DNA from: Gemmatimonadaceae bacterium
Lineage (GTDB): Bacteria; Gemmatimonadota; Gemmatimonadetes; Gemmatimonadales; Gemmatimonadaceae
DNA length: 60,612 nt
Assembly (NCBI GenBank): GCA_019752115.1
Contig: JAIEMN010000077.1
Location: forward strand, 1-60,612
Direction: 5' to 3'
Below the pieces are notes generated by a model, which worked only from the letters and a program-made list of their open reading frames with translations, did not search any database and was not told the origin of the DNA. Position numbers and translations under genes: made by a program. Shown here one piece after another: positions 54,368 to 60,612 of this stretch; the first letter of the stretch is position 1; each line of letters starts with the position of its first letter.

Positions 54368-55348
54368 GTGAAGCCACTGGTGCTTGCTGCCGCTCTGGTG
54401 ATCGCCGGTGGCTCCCCCGTCGATCCGTCACCACACCAGATGCGCCTCATAACCGTTGCGCCGTCGGTGCAGCTCGAGGTGCTGGACTGGGGCGGTACCG
54501 GCCCTACGCTCGTGTTTCTGTCGGGGTTGGGCAACAGTGCCCACATCTTTGACGATTTCGCTCTGCGCTTCCGCGATCGCTTTCACGTCGTGGCCGTCAC
54601 GCGGCGCGGCTTCGGCCGGTCGACGAACACGACGGGTGGCTACGATGCCGCGACACGCGCTCGCGATATCGTCACGGTGCTCGACAGCCTTGGCGCACGC
54701 CGTGCCGTGTTGGCGGGGCATTCGATCGCCGGAGATGAACTGAGCACGCTTGCGGCAACGGCACCGGAGCGACTGCACGCGCTGATCTACCTGGATGCCT
54801 ATGACTACGGCCCGGCGCGCGTGAAGGAGCTCGCGAGCATGCCGTCGCAAGAGGCACTGACGCCACAGCCGTCCGCCGCGGACTCCGCCTCGCCCGCGGC
54901 GTTCGCCCGGTACATGACACGACTGAAGAACATCGGTGGCCCCGTGCCGGTTGGCGAACTATCCACGCTGATGCGCTTTCGGGCCGACGGTCGGCTCGAG
55001 GGTGAGGTCGCGACCGACGCCGTAGGCAAGGTCATTCTTGGGACGGCCGTCATCGATTTCACCAAGGTGCGCGTGCCCGTACTGGGCATCTTCAACGTGT
55101 TGCCACCCGATCGGCCGGAGGTACTGATCGACGGGTACTGGTCGCTGCCCCCCACACTGCGCGCGCTCGCCGACTCCACCTATCGCATCGGCTATCGGGT
55201 GACCACCACGGGGCGCGAGCGATTCCGCACCGGAATTCCCGGTGCCACGATCGTCGCGTTGACCAACGCCACGCACTACGTCTTCCTGAGCGCGGGCGAT
55301 CGCGTCGAGCAGGAGATGCGCGCGTTCCTCGCTCGGGTACAGCCGTAG
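54368..55348 (+). CDS. Secreted alpha/beta hydrolase
   Basis: A 326-residue hydrolase with signal (VLAAALVIAGGSP). Motifs: LVFLSGLGNSAHIFDD, VVAVTRRGFGRST, elbow LAGHSIAGDELST, and a late histidine in NATHYVFLS. AAGGAG is nine bases before the GTG used here; an ATG directly after that sequence is too close. It follows the hydroxylase by 85 bases on the same strand. Confidence 0.82.
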   Translation: MKPLVLAAALVIAGGSPVDPSPHQMRLITVAPSVQLEVLDWGGTGPTLVFLSGLGNSAHIFDDFALRFRDRFHVVAVTRRGFGRSTNTTGGYDAATRARDIVTVLDSLGARRAVLAGHSIAGDELSTLAATAPERLHALIYLDAYDYGPARVKELASMPSQEALTPQPSAADSASPAAFARYMTRLKNIGGPVPVGELSTLMRFRADGRLEGEVATDAVGKVILGTAVIDFTKVRVPVLGIFNVLPPDRPEVLIDGYWSLPPTLRALADSTYRIGYRVTTTGRERFRTGIPGATIVALTNATHYVFLSAGDRVEQEMRAFLARVQP

Positions 55349-55397
55349 CGCGCAGACGGGCCGGACGACGCGGTGTGTGGCGCCCCGAAGTGGTCGC

Positions 55398-55994
55398 CTA
55401 CCTGTGCAGGCGCTCTCCGAGCACCGCGCGCAAGCGGGATCGCGTATAGCGCTGCAAGAGAATCGGATAGACGTTCACCAGCACGTTTCCCACACTCAAG
55501 TACAACGCCCAGCCGAACCATCCCACCTTGAGGGCGTACGCGGCAGATACGGCTCCCAAGGCCAACAGGACCAGATGTCCTCGCTCGCTTTGCTCCGTAC
55601 GCACGAGGAACGCTTCCGCGGAGCGCCGCCCCCGGATGACTCGGAAGTGTGGATTGGCGCGACGCTCCCACCGATTGGCGAAATCGCCATTCGGCGCAAA
55701 GCGCCGAAAGAGCAGAACCCCGAGCCGGCGGTAGATCCGCCCGGTGCGTTCAAACTCGCGCAGTTCGAAGTAGCCGCGTGGCAGCAGCCACCACATCGCG
55801 ATGCACGCGGCGACGAGTACCGAGAACCACGCGTCCGGGAGTAGATCGCCGGCGGGATACGCGAATGGCCGCAGTGGCCCCCAGATGTAGAGCCAAAACA
55901 TCAGGAGCGGACCAAGCCAGCCGCCAGCCATGCTGGAGAACGGCACAAGGTTCAGGCCGTTGGTCGGCCGATCGTGGCGCCTTCCCTGAGGCAT
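55398..55994 (-). CDS. CrtO-like (glycosyl-diaponeurosporenoate acyltransferase family) membrane protein, copy 1
   Basis: A 198-residue membrane protein. N-terminal helices (WLGPLLMFWLYIWGPL, WFSVLVAACIAMWWLLP) are followed by YFELREFERTGRIYRRLGV and a pair typical of CrtO: TEQSERGHLVLLALGAV and a last helix ending SVGNVLVNVYPILLQRYTRSRL. In Staphylococcus CrtO esterifies the carotenoid glycoside in staphyloxanthin synthesis. No carotenoid gene is nearby, so the acyl acceptor is unknown. It is closely related to the cassette gene at 59062-59643. Its last residues differ from that copy, and no attC follows its stop. Confidence 0.72.
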   Translation of the reverse strand: MPQGRRHDRPTNGLNLVPFSSMAGGWLGPLLMFWLYIWGPLRPFAYPAGDLLPDAWFSVLVAACIAMWWLLPRGYFELREFERTGRIYRRLGVLLFRRFAPNGDFANRWERRANPHFRVIRGRRSAEAFLVRTEQSERGHLVLLALGAVSAAYALKVGWFGWALYLSVGNVLVNVYPILLQRYTRSRLRAVLGERLHR

Positions 55995-56019
55995 GTGTCC
56001 TCACTGGAGACTGATCGTG

Positions 56020-56127
56020 GGCTCACGCAAAGATCTTCCGCGGGGCCCGATAACAATGCGACAGATGAACGCCGTGAGCCAGTCGCCCTCCTGGATTCGC
56101 CTCGTCGGCCGCAGCGATCCATTCGGC
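56020..56127 (-). repeat. attC-like recombination site D
   Basis: Left arm GGCTCACGCAAAGATCTTCC and GCGGGGCCCGATAACAATGC; right arm CGCCTCGTCGGCCGCAGCGA, then TCCATTCGGC. 108 bases, centre degenerate. It lies between CrtO-like copy 1 and the two-gene cassette to the right. Confidence 0.75.
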
Positions 56128-56161
56128 TGAGTCCGGCTCGGTTCACGCCACCGACGGCCGA

Positions 56162-56626
56162 TCACGGTGGACACGCGTCTGGCTCGAGCAAGTCCCCTTC
56201 GGCGACTCGATAGACGAGACACAGGACGCGCGATTCGCGTCCTGTGACTGCGCCGCTTCCGCGTATGAGCAGCGCCGTACCATCCGTGGTCCACGCGTAC
56301 CGATGCGAGATTCCAGACCATGGATCCGCCTCGCGAATCGTGATGACCGGGATGGAATCACGTTGCGCGACGCGAATTACGACCACCCGCCGCTCGTGTT
56401 CGCCCGTGGAATCGCTCCGAGCGAACAGCTGGCCGTCGGGCGAGCGGGCGATACCGAATGAGACGAACGCAGAATCCGGTGGCGCGGACGACAGATAGGT
56501 CAGTGCCGCGGCGTCCATGCGCGGCGTGAGATCGCGGCGCCCGGCGCACGCGAGTACGGCAAGCGCGGCGAGCAGGACCCCTCCGCGCGGGGTCGCACAT
56601 TGCGACAGACGTGGACTCGATCTCAC
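56162..56626 (-). CDS. Cassette-borne lipoprotein, unknown function
   Basis: A 154-residue lipoprotein (lipobox LAALAVLACAG). The body has one or two TolB-like strands (ARSPDGQLFARSD, RYAWTTDGTALLIRG). The start is a GTG with AAGGAG upstream. It is the second gene of a two-gene cassette, 30 bases after the NTF2-like gene. No function can be assigned. Confidence 0.6.
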   Translation of the reverse strand: MRSSPRLSQCATPRGGVLLAALAVLACAGRRDLTPRMDAAALTYLSSAPPDSAFVSFGIARSPDGQLFARSDSTGEHERRVVVIRVAQRDSIPVITIREADPWSGISHRYAWTTDGTALLIRGSGAVTGRESRVLCLVYRVAEGDLLEPDACPP

Positions 56627-56656
56627 GGCATTCTCCTTCGAATCGCTGTCCCACCG

Positions 56657-57097
56657 TCAAGCTGCCGGGGGGGCACCCGCATCGGGGACGGCGGCCACGT
56701 GCCCCCCGACGACCCGCCACGGTCTGTCGTGTTCGCGCGCCCACACGCGCGTATAGCGAAAGCGACCGCGCACCGTCGAGCCCGCGACTTCCACCGCCAG
56801 TCGTGTGGAGAGGGCGCAAATCGCGACGTTCGGCCCGACGCGTCGAATGCGAAGTTCTTCTGGATCGTGGCCGAGGAACCGCACCTGCCCTGACGCATGC
56901 GCGGCGAGATCCTGGGCCTTCGTCCCGACGACGCCATCGGGCCCGGTGAACAACAGATCGTCCGCCAGCAGCGCATCCAAGCCACTAACATCAGCGGCCA
57001 GCTGGGCACGTCGCAGCGCGGCTTCGAGCGCGACGATTTCGGGGTCGGCAGGGCCTAGGAGCACCGCATCGAGCGAGACGTCAGGAGCAGGGAACAT
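56657..57097 (-). CDS. Cassette-borne DUF4440/NTF2-like protein
   Basis: A 146-residue soluble SnoaL/NTF2-fold protein: LEAALRRAQLAADVSGLDALLADDLLFTG, DLAAHASGQVRFLG, FRYTRVWAREHDRPWRVVGGHV. This is the DUF4440 pattern with the terminal WRVVGGH strand. Members range from ketosteroid-isomerase-like enzymes to binding proteins. The ATG before FPAPDVS is used. Confidence 0.8.
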   Translation of the reverse strand: MFPAPDVSLDAVLLGPADPEIVALEAALRRAQLAADVSGLDALLADDLLFTGPDGVVGTKAQDLAAHASGQVRFLGHDPEELRIRRVGPNVAICALSTRLAVEVAGSTVRGRFRYTRVWAREHDRPWRVVGGHVAAVPDAGAPPAA

Positions 57098-57152
57098 GAC
57101 TATCACCGAGGAATACCGAACGCCGCAGGAATGCCTGCGCCGCGCAGCTGCC

Positions 57153-57260
57153 ACCGAACGCAAAGCTCCGCCGCAGGGCCTCATAACAATGCGACAGTCG
57201 AGCGTCGCGAGCCAGTCGCTCTCCACAAACAGCCCCGTCGGCAGCAGCGACCCGTTCGGT
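57153..57260 (-). repeat. attC-like recombination site E
   Basis: Outer boxes ACCGAAC and GTTCGGT are exact complements. Arms are GCAAAGCTCCGCCGCAGGGC and AGCCCCGTCGGCAGCAGCGA; centre CGAGCGTCGCGAG. 108 bases. It ends 7 bases from the stop of the zinc-ribbon membrane protein. Confidence 0.8.
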
Positions 57261-57267
57261 GCCGTAG

Positions 57268-57543
57268 CTACTCGCCGCGCGAGAGAGGCTGCCTCAGCTG
57301 AACGGCCACCATGAGTCCAGCCAGATAGATGAGCACGAGTGTTGCCGTTAGCCGATCGGGTTGAGGCCGCTCGAGCAGCAGGTGCGGGCCGAACAAACCG
57401 ATACAGATCAGCAACGCCATCCACGACCCTAGCACTCGCTTTCCGCAGTGCCGACACTTCTTGCTCTTGACCGGCCCGAGAGAAAATCGCTGCCACAGCG
57501 TTAACGCCTGCTCGCCACAGTGCGGACAGATGCCTGAACTCAT
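57268..57543 (-). CDS. Cassette-borne zinc-ribbon membrane protein
   Basis: A 91-residue protein with two CxxC pairs (ICPHCGEQ and KCRHCGKR) forming a zinc ribbon, then two hydrophobic helices (SWMALLICIGLFGPHLLL, LTATLVLIYLAGLMVAV). AAAGGA precedes the ATG. Function unknown; typical small cassette cargo, with the stop codon beside site E. Confidence 0.7.
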   Translation of the reverse strand: MSSGICPHCGEQALTLWQRFSLGPVKSKKCRHCGKRVLGSWMALLICIGLFGPHLLLERPQPDRLTATLVLIYLAGLMVAVQLRQPLSRGE

Positions 57544-57634
57544 ATTCCTTTCATTGTAGGTCCAACAAGGTTACCCGTTCTTCGCATCCTTGCACAGCAG
57601 CCGGACAAGGAGCCTCAGCAATTATCAGCGCCGC

Positions 57635-57742
57635 ACCGAACGCCAAGTTCGGCTGCGGTGCCTCCTAACAGTGCGACAGGCGAACGCAGTGAGACGGTCG
57701 CGCTCCTCAATCAGCCCCGTCGGCAGCAGCGACCCGTTAGGC
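57635..57742 (-). repeat. attC-like recombination site F
   Basis: Outer boxes ACCGAAC and GTTAGGC; read on the minus strand the entry box is GCCTAAC, a perfect RYYYAAC. Arms GCCAAGTTCGGCTGCGGTGC and AGCCCCGTCGGCAGCAGCGA. 108 bases. The second IS481-family copy begins 7 bases beyond its end. Confidence 0.82.
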
Positions 57743-57749
57743 ATGGACA

Positions 57750-59043
57750 GGGTACAGTACAGGGACATGGTTCACACTTGTCCGGGGACATGGTTAACAC
57801 TTTCCGAATCCCTTTTCGGAGTGATGACGATGCCTTGGCTGGAGACCAATCCCATGTTCGAGCGACATCACTTCGCGCAGGACCTCGCCAGCGGCCTGTG
57901 GACCATGACGGAACTGTGCGCCCGGTACGGGATCAGTCGCAACACCGGGTACAAATGGCGCGAGCGCTTCCTGGCCGCTGGCGTGGCGGGACTGAGTGAA
58001 CACAGCCGTGCCCCGCTGAGCTCGCCCAGCGAGACGTCGGCCGACACCGTCGCGCTGATCCTCGCGGAGCACGCCCGATATGGATGGGGTGCTCGAAAGA
58101 TCTTGAAGCGACTGCAGACCAAGGACCCGACCGCCGAGTGGCCGGCACGGAGCACGATCTTCGACATCTTGGCGAGAAACGGGTGTGTTCGACGCCGCCG
58201 CTCGCGCACGCATTGGAAGCACCCGGGTGCCGCGCCGTTGCAGACGTCGGCGCCCAATCAAGTGTGGACCATCGACTTCAAAGGACAGTTTCGGACCCGT
58301 GATGGCATCTATTGCTATCCGTTGACCATCGTCGATCACTTCAGTCGCTATGTGCTGTGTTGCCAGAGCTTTCCGGACGTGAAAGCGGACGGCGTGCGCC
58401 GCCAGCTGCGACAGCTCTTCCGTCGATTTGGACTCCCGGATGCAATCCGCAGTGACAACGGGGCACCGTTCGCTTCGAATGGCATTCACGGATTGAATCG
58501 CCTCAACGCGTGGTGGCTGCAACTCGGGATCGTGCATCAACGGATAACGCCAGCAAGTCCGCAAGAGAACGGCGCCCATGAACGCATGCATCGAGTACTG
58601 AAGGCGCAAGCCGCGAAGCCCGCGGCCGCGAATGCCAATCTGCAACAGCGGGTGTTCAATGCGTTCGTGCAGACGTACAACGAGATCAGGCCGCATGAAG
58701 CCCTCAACGACGAGACGCCGGCCTCGCGCTGGCATCCCTCGACCCGCCCCTTTCCCAGGCGCGTCACCCCGCCCACATATCCCGGCCACTTCGAAGTACG
58801 GCGCGTCAGCAGCGCCGGCACCTTCCGCTTGCACAACGGCCAACAGTTCCTCAGTCAGGCGCTCAACGACGAAATGATCGGCCTGGAAGAGATCGACGAT
58901 GGCATTTGGAACGTGCTCTACTACCAAACCCTGCTCGGTCGATTCGACGAGCGCACACGCACCATTACCGGCGCGCCGTCACTCAAGAAAGACTGTTAAC
59001 CATGTCCCCGGACAAAGTGTCACCTATCTTCCCGGCTGTTCAG
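57750..59043 (+). mobile_element. IS481-family insertion sequence, copy 2
   Basis: Same 1294 bases as copy 1, same orientation relative to its cassette site, and the transposase ORFs give the same protein. It sits between site F and the stop codon of CrtO-like copy 2, which is 18 bases away. Its target site differs from that of copy 1 outside the attC-like repeat, so it looks like an independent insertion. Confidence 0.9.
57830..58999 (+). CDS. IS481-family transposase, copy 2
   Basis: Identical 389-residue protein to copy 1: N-terminal helix-turn-helix, rve core with Asp in QVWTIDFKGQF and IRSDNGAPF, and Glu in SPQENGAHERMHR. GGAG is eight bases before the ATG. Identity of the two copies suggests recent movement or gene conversion. 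Confidence 0.93.
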   Translation: MPWLETNPMFERHHFAQDLASGLWTMTELCARYGISRNTGYKWRERFLAAGVAGLSEHSRAPLSSPSETSADTVALILAEHARYGWGARKILKRLQTKDPTAEWPARSTIFDILARNGCVRRRRSRTHWKHPGAAPLQTSAPNQVWTIDFKGQFRTRDGIYCYPLTIVDHFSRYVLCCQSFPDVKADGVRRQLRQLFRRFGLPDAIRSDNGAPFASNGIHGLNRLNAWWLQLGIVHQRITPASPQENGAHERMHRVLKAQAAKPAAANANLQQRVFNAFVQTYNEIRPHEALNDETPASRWHPSTRPFPRRVTPPTYPGHFEVRRVSSAGTFRLHNGQQFLSQALNDEMIGLEEIDDGIWNVLYYQTLLGRFDERTRTITGAPSLKKDC

Positions 59044-59061
59044 ACGTCGCCTATACCGCTG

Positions 59062-59643
59062 TTATCGGAGCACCGCACGCAAGCGACTTCGCGTATATCG
59101 CTGCAAAAGAATGGGATAGACGTTCACCAGCACGTTTCCAACACTCAGATACACCGCCCACCCAAACCACCCGACCTTGACGGCGTAAGCGGCCGAGACG
59201 GCTCCCAGGGCCAGGAGGACCAGATGTCCTCGCTCGCTTTGCTCCGTACGCACAAGGAACTCCGCCGCCGAGCGGCGCCCCCGGATGACTCGGAAGTGTG
59301 GATTGGCGCGGCGCTCCCACTGATTCGCGAAATCGCCATGCGGAGCGAATCGCCGGAAGATCGGAACCCCCAGCCGGCGGTAGATCTGCCCGGTGCGTTC
59401 AAACTCACGCAGCTCGAAGTAGCCGCGCGGTAGCAGCCACCACAGCGCAATGCACGCCGCAACGATCACACCGAACCACGCGTCGGGGAGCAGATCGCCG
59501 GCCGGATACGCGTACGGCCGTAACGGCCCCCAGACGTAGAGCCAAAACAGCAGGAGCGGACCAAGCCACCCGCCAGCCATGCTGGAGAAGGGCACCCAAT
59601 TGAGGCCGTTGGTCGGCGGATCTTGGCGACTTACCTGAGGCAT
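59062..59643 (-). CDS. CrtO-like membrane protein, copy 2
   Basis: A 193-residue homologue of the protein encoded at 55398-55994, nearly colinear with scattered substitutions. It has two N-terminal helices (WLGPLLLFWLYVWGPL, FGVIVAACIALWWLLP), YFELREFERTGQIYRRLGV, TEQSERGHLVLLALGAV and SVGNVLVNVYPILLQRYTRSRL. It ends in AVLR where copy 1 continues. A GGGAG Shine-Dalgarno is five bases before the ATG. It forms a one-gene cassette that starts just after site G; its own site F has been separated from it by the IS. Confidence 0.72.
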   Translation of the reverse strand: MPQVSRQDPPTNGLNWVPFSSMAGGWLGPLLLFWLYVWGPLRPYAYPAGDLLPDAWFGVIVAACIALWWLLPRGYFELREFERTGQIYRRLGVPIFRRFAPHGDFANQWERRANPHFRVIRGRRSAAEFLVRTEQSERGHLVLLALGAVSAAYAVKVGWFGWAVYLSVGNVLVNVYPILLQRYTRSRLRAVLR

Positions 59644-59668
59644 GCGTTCTCCCACGAGACTGGTGGTG

Positions 59669-59776
59669 GCCTAACGCAAAGCTCTGCCGCGGGGCCTCCT
59701 AACAATGTGGCAGGCCCGCGCAGCGGGCCAGCCACCAACAGTGAGCAGCCCCGTCGGCAGCAGCGACCCGTTATGT
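59669..59776 (-). repeat. attC-like recombination site G
   Basis: The best formed site. Left box GCCTAAC (perfect), arm GCAAAGCTCTGCCGCGGGGC, a perfect central hairpin GGCCCGC-GCA-GCGGGCC flanked by TGGC/GCCA, and arm AGCCCCGTCGGCAGCAGCGA with box GTTATGT. The TAA stop of brnA lies inside the last box, the usual position for a cassette gene's stop codon. Confidence 0.88.
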
Positions 59777-60091
59777 CGCTCGCTTGGACTTTCGTGGACG
59801 CTCGCGCTGCGCCATCTCGTCGACGTAACTCCGGAGCACCGCATTGATCCGGGACTGATAGCGCGGCCCGGCCTTTCGGAAGAACGCGACCACGTCCGTA
59901 TCGAGCCGGATCGAGATGGCCTCTTTAGTTACCGGCGTGACGACACGCGCGCCCTGCCAGAAATCCTCAGGCAGATTGCGCAACTCCGGCGGCGAGGTCG
60001 CCTCGATCTCCGCATCGGTCATGCGCCGCAGGCGCGCGAGATCAGCGCGACCCTTCGTCGGGTGTTTGGATAGCTTTGAGGCTTTCGGCAT
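59771..60091 (-). CDS. brnA: BrnA-family antitoxin
   Basis: A 106-residue ribbon-helix-helix antitoxin: RRMTDAEIEATSPPE, LPEDFWQGARVV, then TKEAISIRLDTDVVAFFRKAGPRYQSRIN and LRSYVDEM, the BrnA pattern. It overlaps brnT by 50 bases. It neutralises BrnT and represses the pair through the palindrome upstream of brnT. The stop codon lies in site G. Confidence 0.92.
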   Translation of the reverse strand: MPKASKLSKHPTKGRADLARLRRMTDAEIEATSPPELRNLPEDFWQGARVVTPVTKEAISIRLDTDVVAFFRKAGPRYQSRINAVLRSYVDEMAQRERPRKSKRAT

Positions 60092-60359
60092 AGCGACGGC
60101 GCTCCTTTCGATGGCTCACACGGGCAGAAATCAGACGCCGAACGAGGTGCCCATCCGCATCGATGCGATCGGTGAACACAACCGTGAGCGGAATGCCCTC
60201 CGCGAGACCGAGGGCAATGACGCGCCGTTCCCCGTAGTCCCGGCGGAGATCATCGTACTCGACGTACGTCCCCTCGAAAATCTGGCAGGCGAACGCGAAG
60301 TCAAAGCCGCGCTGTTGCCAGTTGCGAGCGCTCTTGGCGGGATCCCACTCGAACGTCAT
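60042..60359 (-). CDS. brnT: BrnT-family toxin (ribonuclease)
   Basis: A 105-residue RelE-fold toxin: FEWDPAKSARNWQQRGFDFA, YGERRVIALGLAEGIPLTVVFTD, RLISARVSHRKERRRY, matching BrnT. The ATG is chosen because it lies six bases after a -10 box; a TTG two codons earlier would overlap that box. With BrnA it makes a two-gene cassette between sites G and H. Confidence 0.92.
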   Translation of the reverse strand: MTFEWDPAKSARNWQQRGFDFAFACQIFEGTYVEYDDLRRDYGERRVIALGLAEGIPLTVVFTDRIDADGHLVRRLISARVSHRKERRRYAESLKAIQTPDEGSR

Positions 60360-60364
60360 TGCCA

Positions 60365-60393
60365 AACCTACACTTGTATATACACCTGGTCAA
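60365..60393 (-). promoter_or_regulatory. brnTA promoter and operator
   Basis: On the minus strand TTGACC (60388-60393) and TAGGTT (60365-60370) are 17 bases apart, and the -10 box ends about five bases before the brnT ATG, so the mRNA is probably leaderless. A perfect palindrome TGTATATACA (60375-60384) lies in the spacer and is the likely BrnA site. Confidence 0.7.
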
Positions 60394-60409
60394 GATGGTG
60401 GTTCCACCG

Positions 60410-60516
60410 ATATAACGCCAAGTTCTGCCGCGGGGACTCATAAGAATGCGACAGGTGGGCGCAACGAGCCAGTCACCATCTGCCCCAGCCCCGTCGGCAG
60501 CAGCGATTCGTTATGC
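60410..60516 (-). repeat. attC-like recombination site H
   Basis: Boxes ATATAAC and GTTATGC; arms GCCAAGTTCTGCCGCGGGGA and AGCCCCGTCGGCAGCAGCGA; centre GGTGGGCG..CGAGCCAGTCACC. It is the right-most site in the window, so at least one more cassette lay beyond it. Confidence 0.8.
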
Positions 60517-60533
60517 CGCCCGGCTTTGGACGG

Positions 60534-60612
60534 TGTGAAGCGCCCCGGGTTTGATGGAGGCTCCCCGCTTTGAGAGATTGGGAGCATGGCACGAGACAAA
60601 GGGATTGGTCGG
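60534..60612 (+). mobile_element. Left end of a probable IS3-family element with the first codons of its ORF
   Basis: TGTGAAGCGCCCCGGGTTTG followed by GGAGGCTCC resembles the terminal repeat of many IS3-family elements. GGGAGC then precedes an ATG at 60586, which opens a reading frame (ARDKGIG...) running off the window. Family assignment is from the end sequence only and is tentative. It begins 17 bases after site H. Confidence 0.5.

Noticed and set aside
42216-59043. Composite transposon bounded by the two identical IS copies
   Set aside because: The copies adjoin two different attC-like sites at nearly the same distance and show no matching outer target duplication, which fits independent insertion better. 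It cannot be fully excluded.
42103-60516. CRISPR array suggested by the recurring repeat
   Set aside because: Repeats are about 108 bases, imperfect, palindromic and separated by genes rather than by short uniform spacers; no cas gene is present.
1-60612. tRNA, rRNA or riboswitch genes
   Set aside because: No cloverleaf T-loop motif, rRNA segment or known riboswitch core was noticed on reading; a covariance-model search would be needed to exclude weak ones.

Overview
The window looks like part of the chromosome of a high-GC, free-living heterotroph, most likely a Gemmatimonadota (Gemmatimonas-like) bacterium. That placement is inferred from gene content: eukaryotic-type Ser/Thr kinases with membrane or TolB-like tails, many secreted alpha/beta hydrolases and S9/S33 peptidases, and periplasmic quinoprotein and cytochrome c genes. 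No rRNA, tRNA or CRISPR array was seen.

Left part (1-42 kb): the tail of an insertion sequence (1-78) is followed by these blocks. (i) An ornithine-cyclodeaminase-like gene overlaps a PLP threonine-dehydratase-like gene, then an RsbQ-like hydrolase. (ii) An HxlR regulator diverges from a DJ-1/hydrolase/NADP-oxidoreductase operon across a 26-bp palindrome. (iii) A minus-strand tripartite RND efflux operon is headed by a YVTN beta-propeller gene. (iv) A run of minus-strand genes includes alpha/beta hydrolases, an S9 peptidase and a Ser/Thr kinase with a leaderless-type promoter. (v) Five genes joined by 4-base overlaps encode a secreted protein, a cytochrome c/copper-monooxygenase-like protein, a PQQ beta-propeller dehydrogenase, a small cytochrome c and an esterase. 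(vi) Mixed genes follow: serine hydrolases, a MerB-like protein, a PAS protein, an amidohydrolase, an amidase, and an ABC transporter whose third gene is broken by frameshifts.

Right part (42-60.6 kb): this is a gene-cassette array of integron type without a visible integrase. Eight imperfectly palindromic sites of about 108 bp share both arms and have variable centres. All face the minus strand and separate small minus-strand genes, several of whose stop codons lie in or next to the site. Cassette contents include a HigBA and a BrnTA toxin-antitoxin pair, two divergent copies of a CrtO-like membrane protein, small membrane proteins, zinc-ribbon and NTF2-like proteins, a lipoprotein and a nucleotidyltransferase. 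Two identical copies of a 1294-bp IS481-family element sit 5 and 7 bp from the same end of two different sites, in the same orientation. A third element, probably IS3 family, begins 17 bp from another site at the window edge. A block without sites (about 46.75-55.4 kb) splits the array. It holds an FG-GAP protein, a kinase fused to an alpha/beta-hydrolase-like domain, a kinase/TolB-propeller pair, a sterol-desaturase-family hydroxylase and a hydrolase.

The left part reads as ordinary chromosome with efflux, redox and hydrolytic functions. The right part reads as a mobile cassette store, stabilised by toxin-antitoxin pairs and being reshaped by IS insertion and possible cassette fusion.
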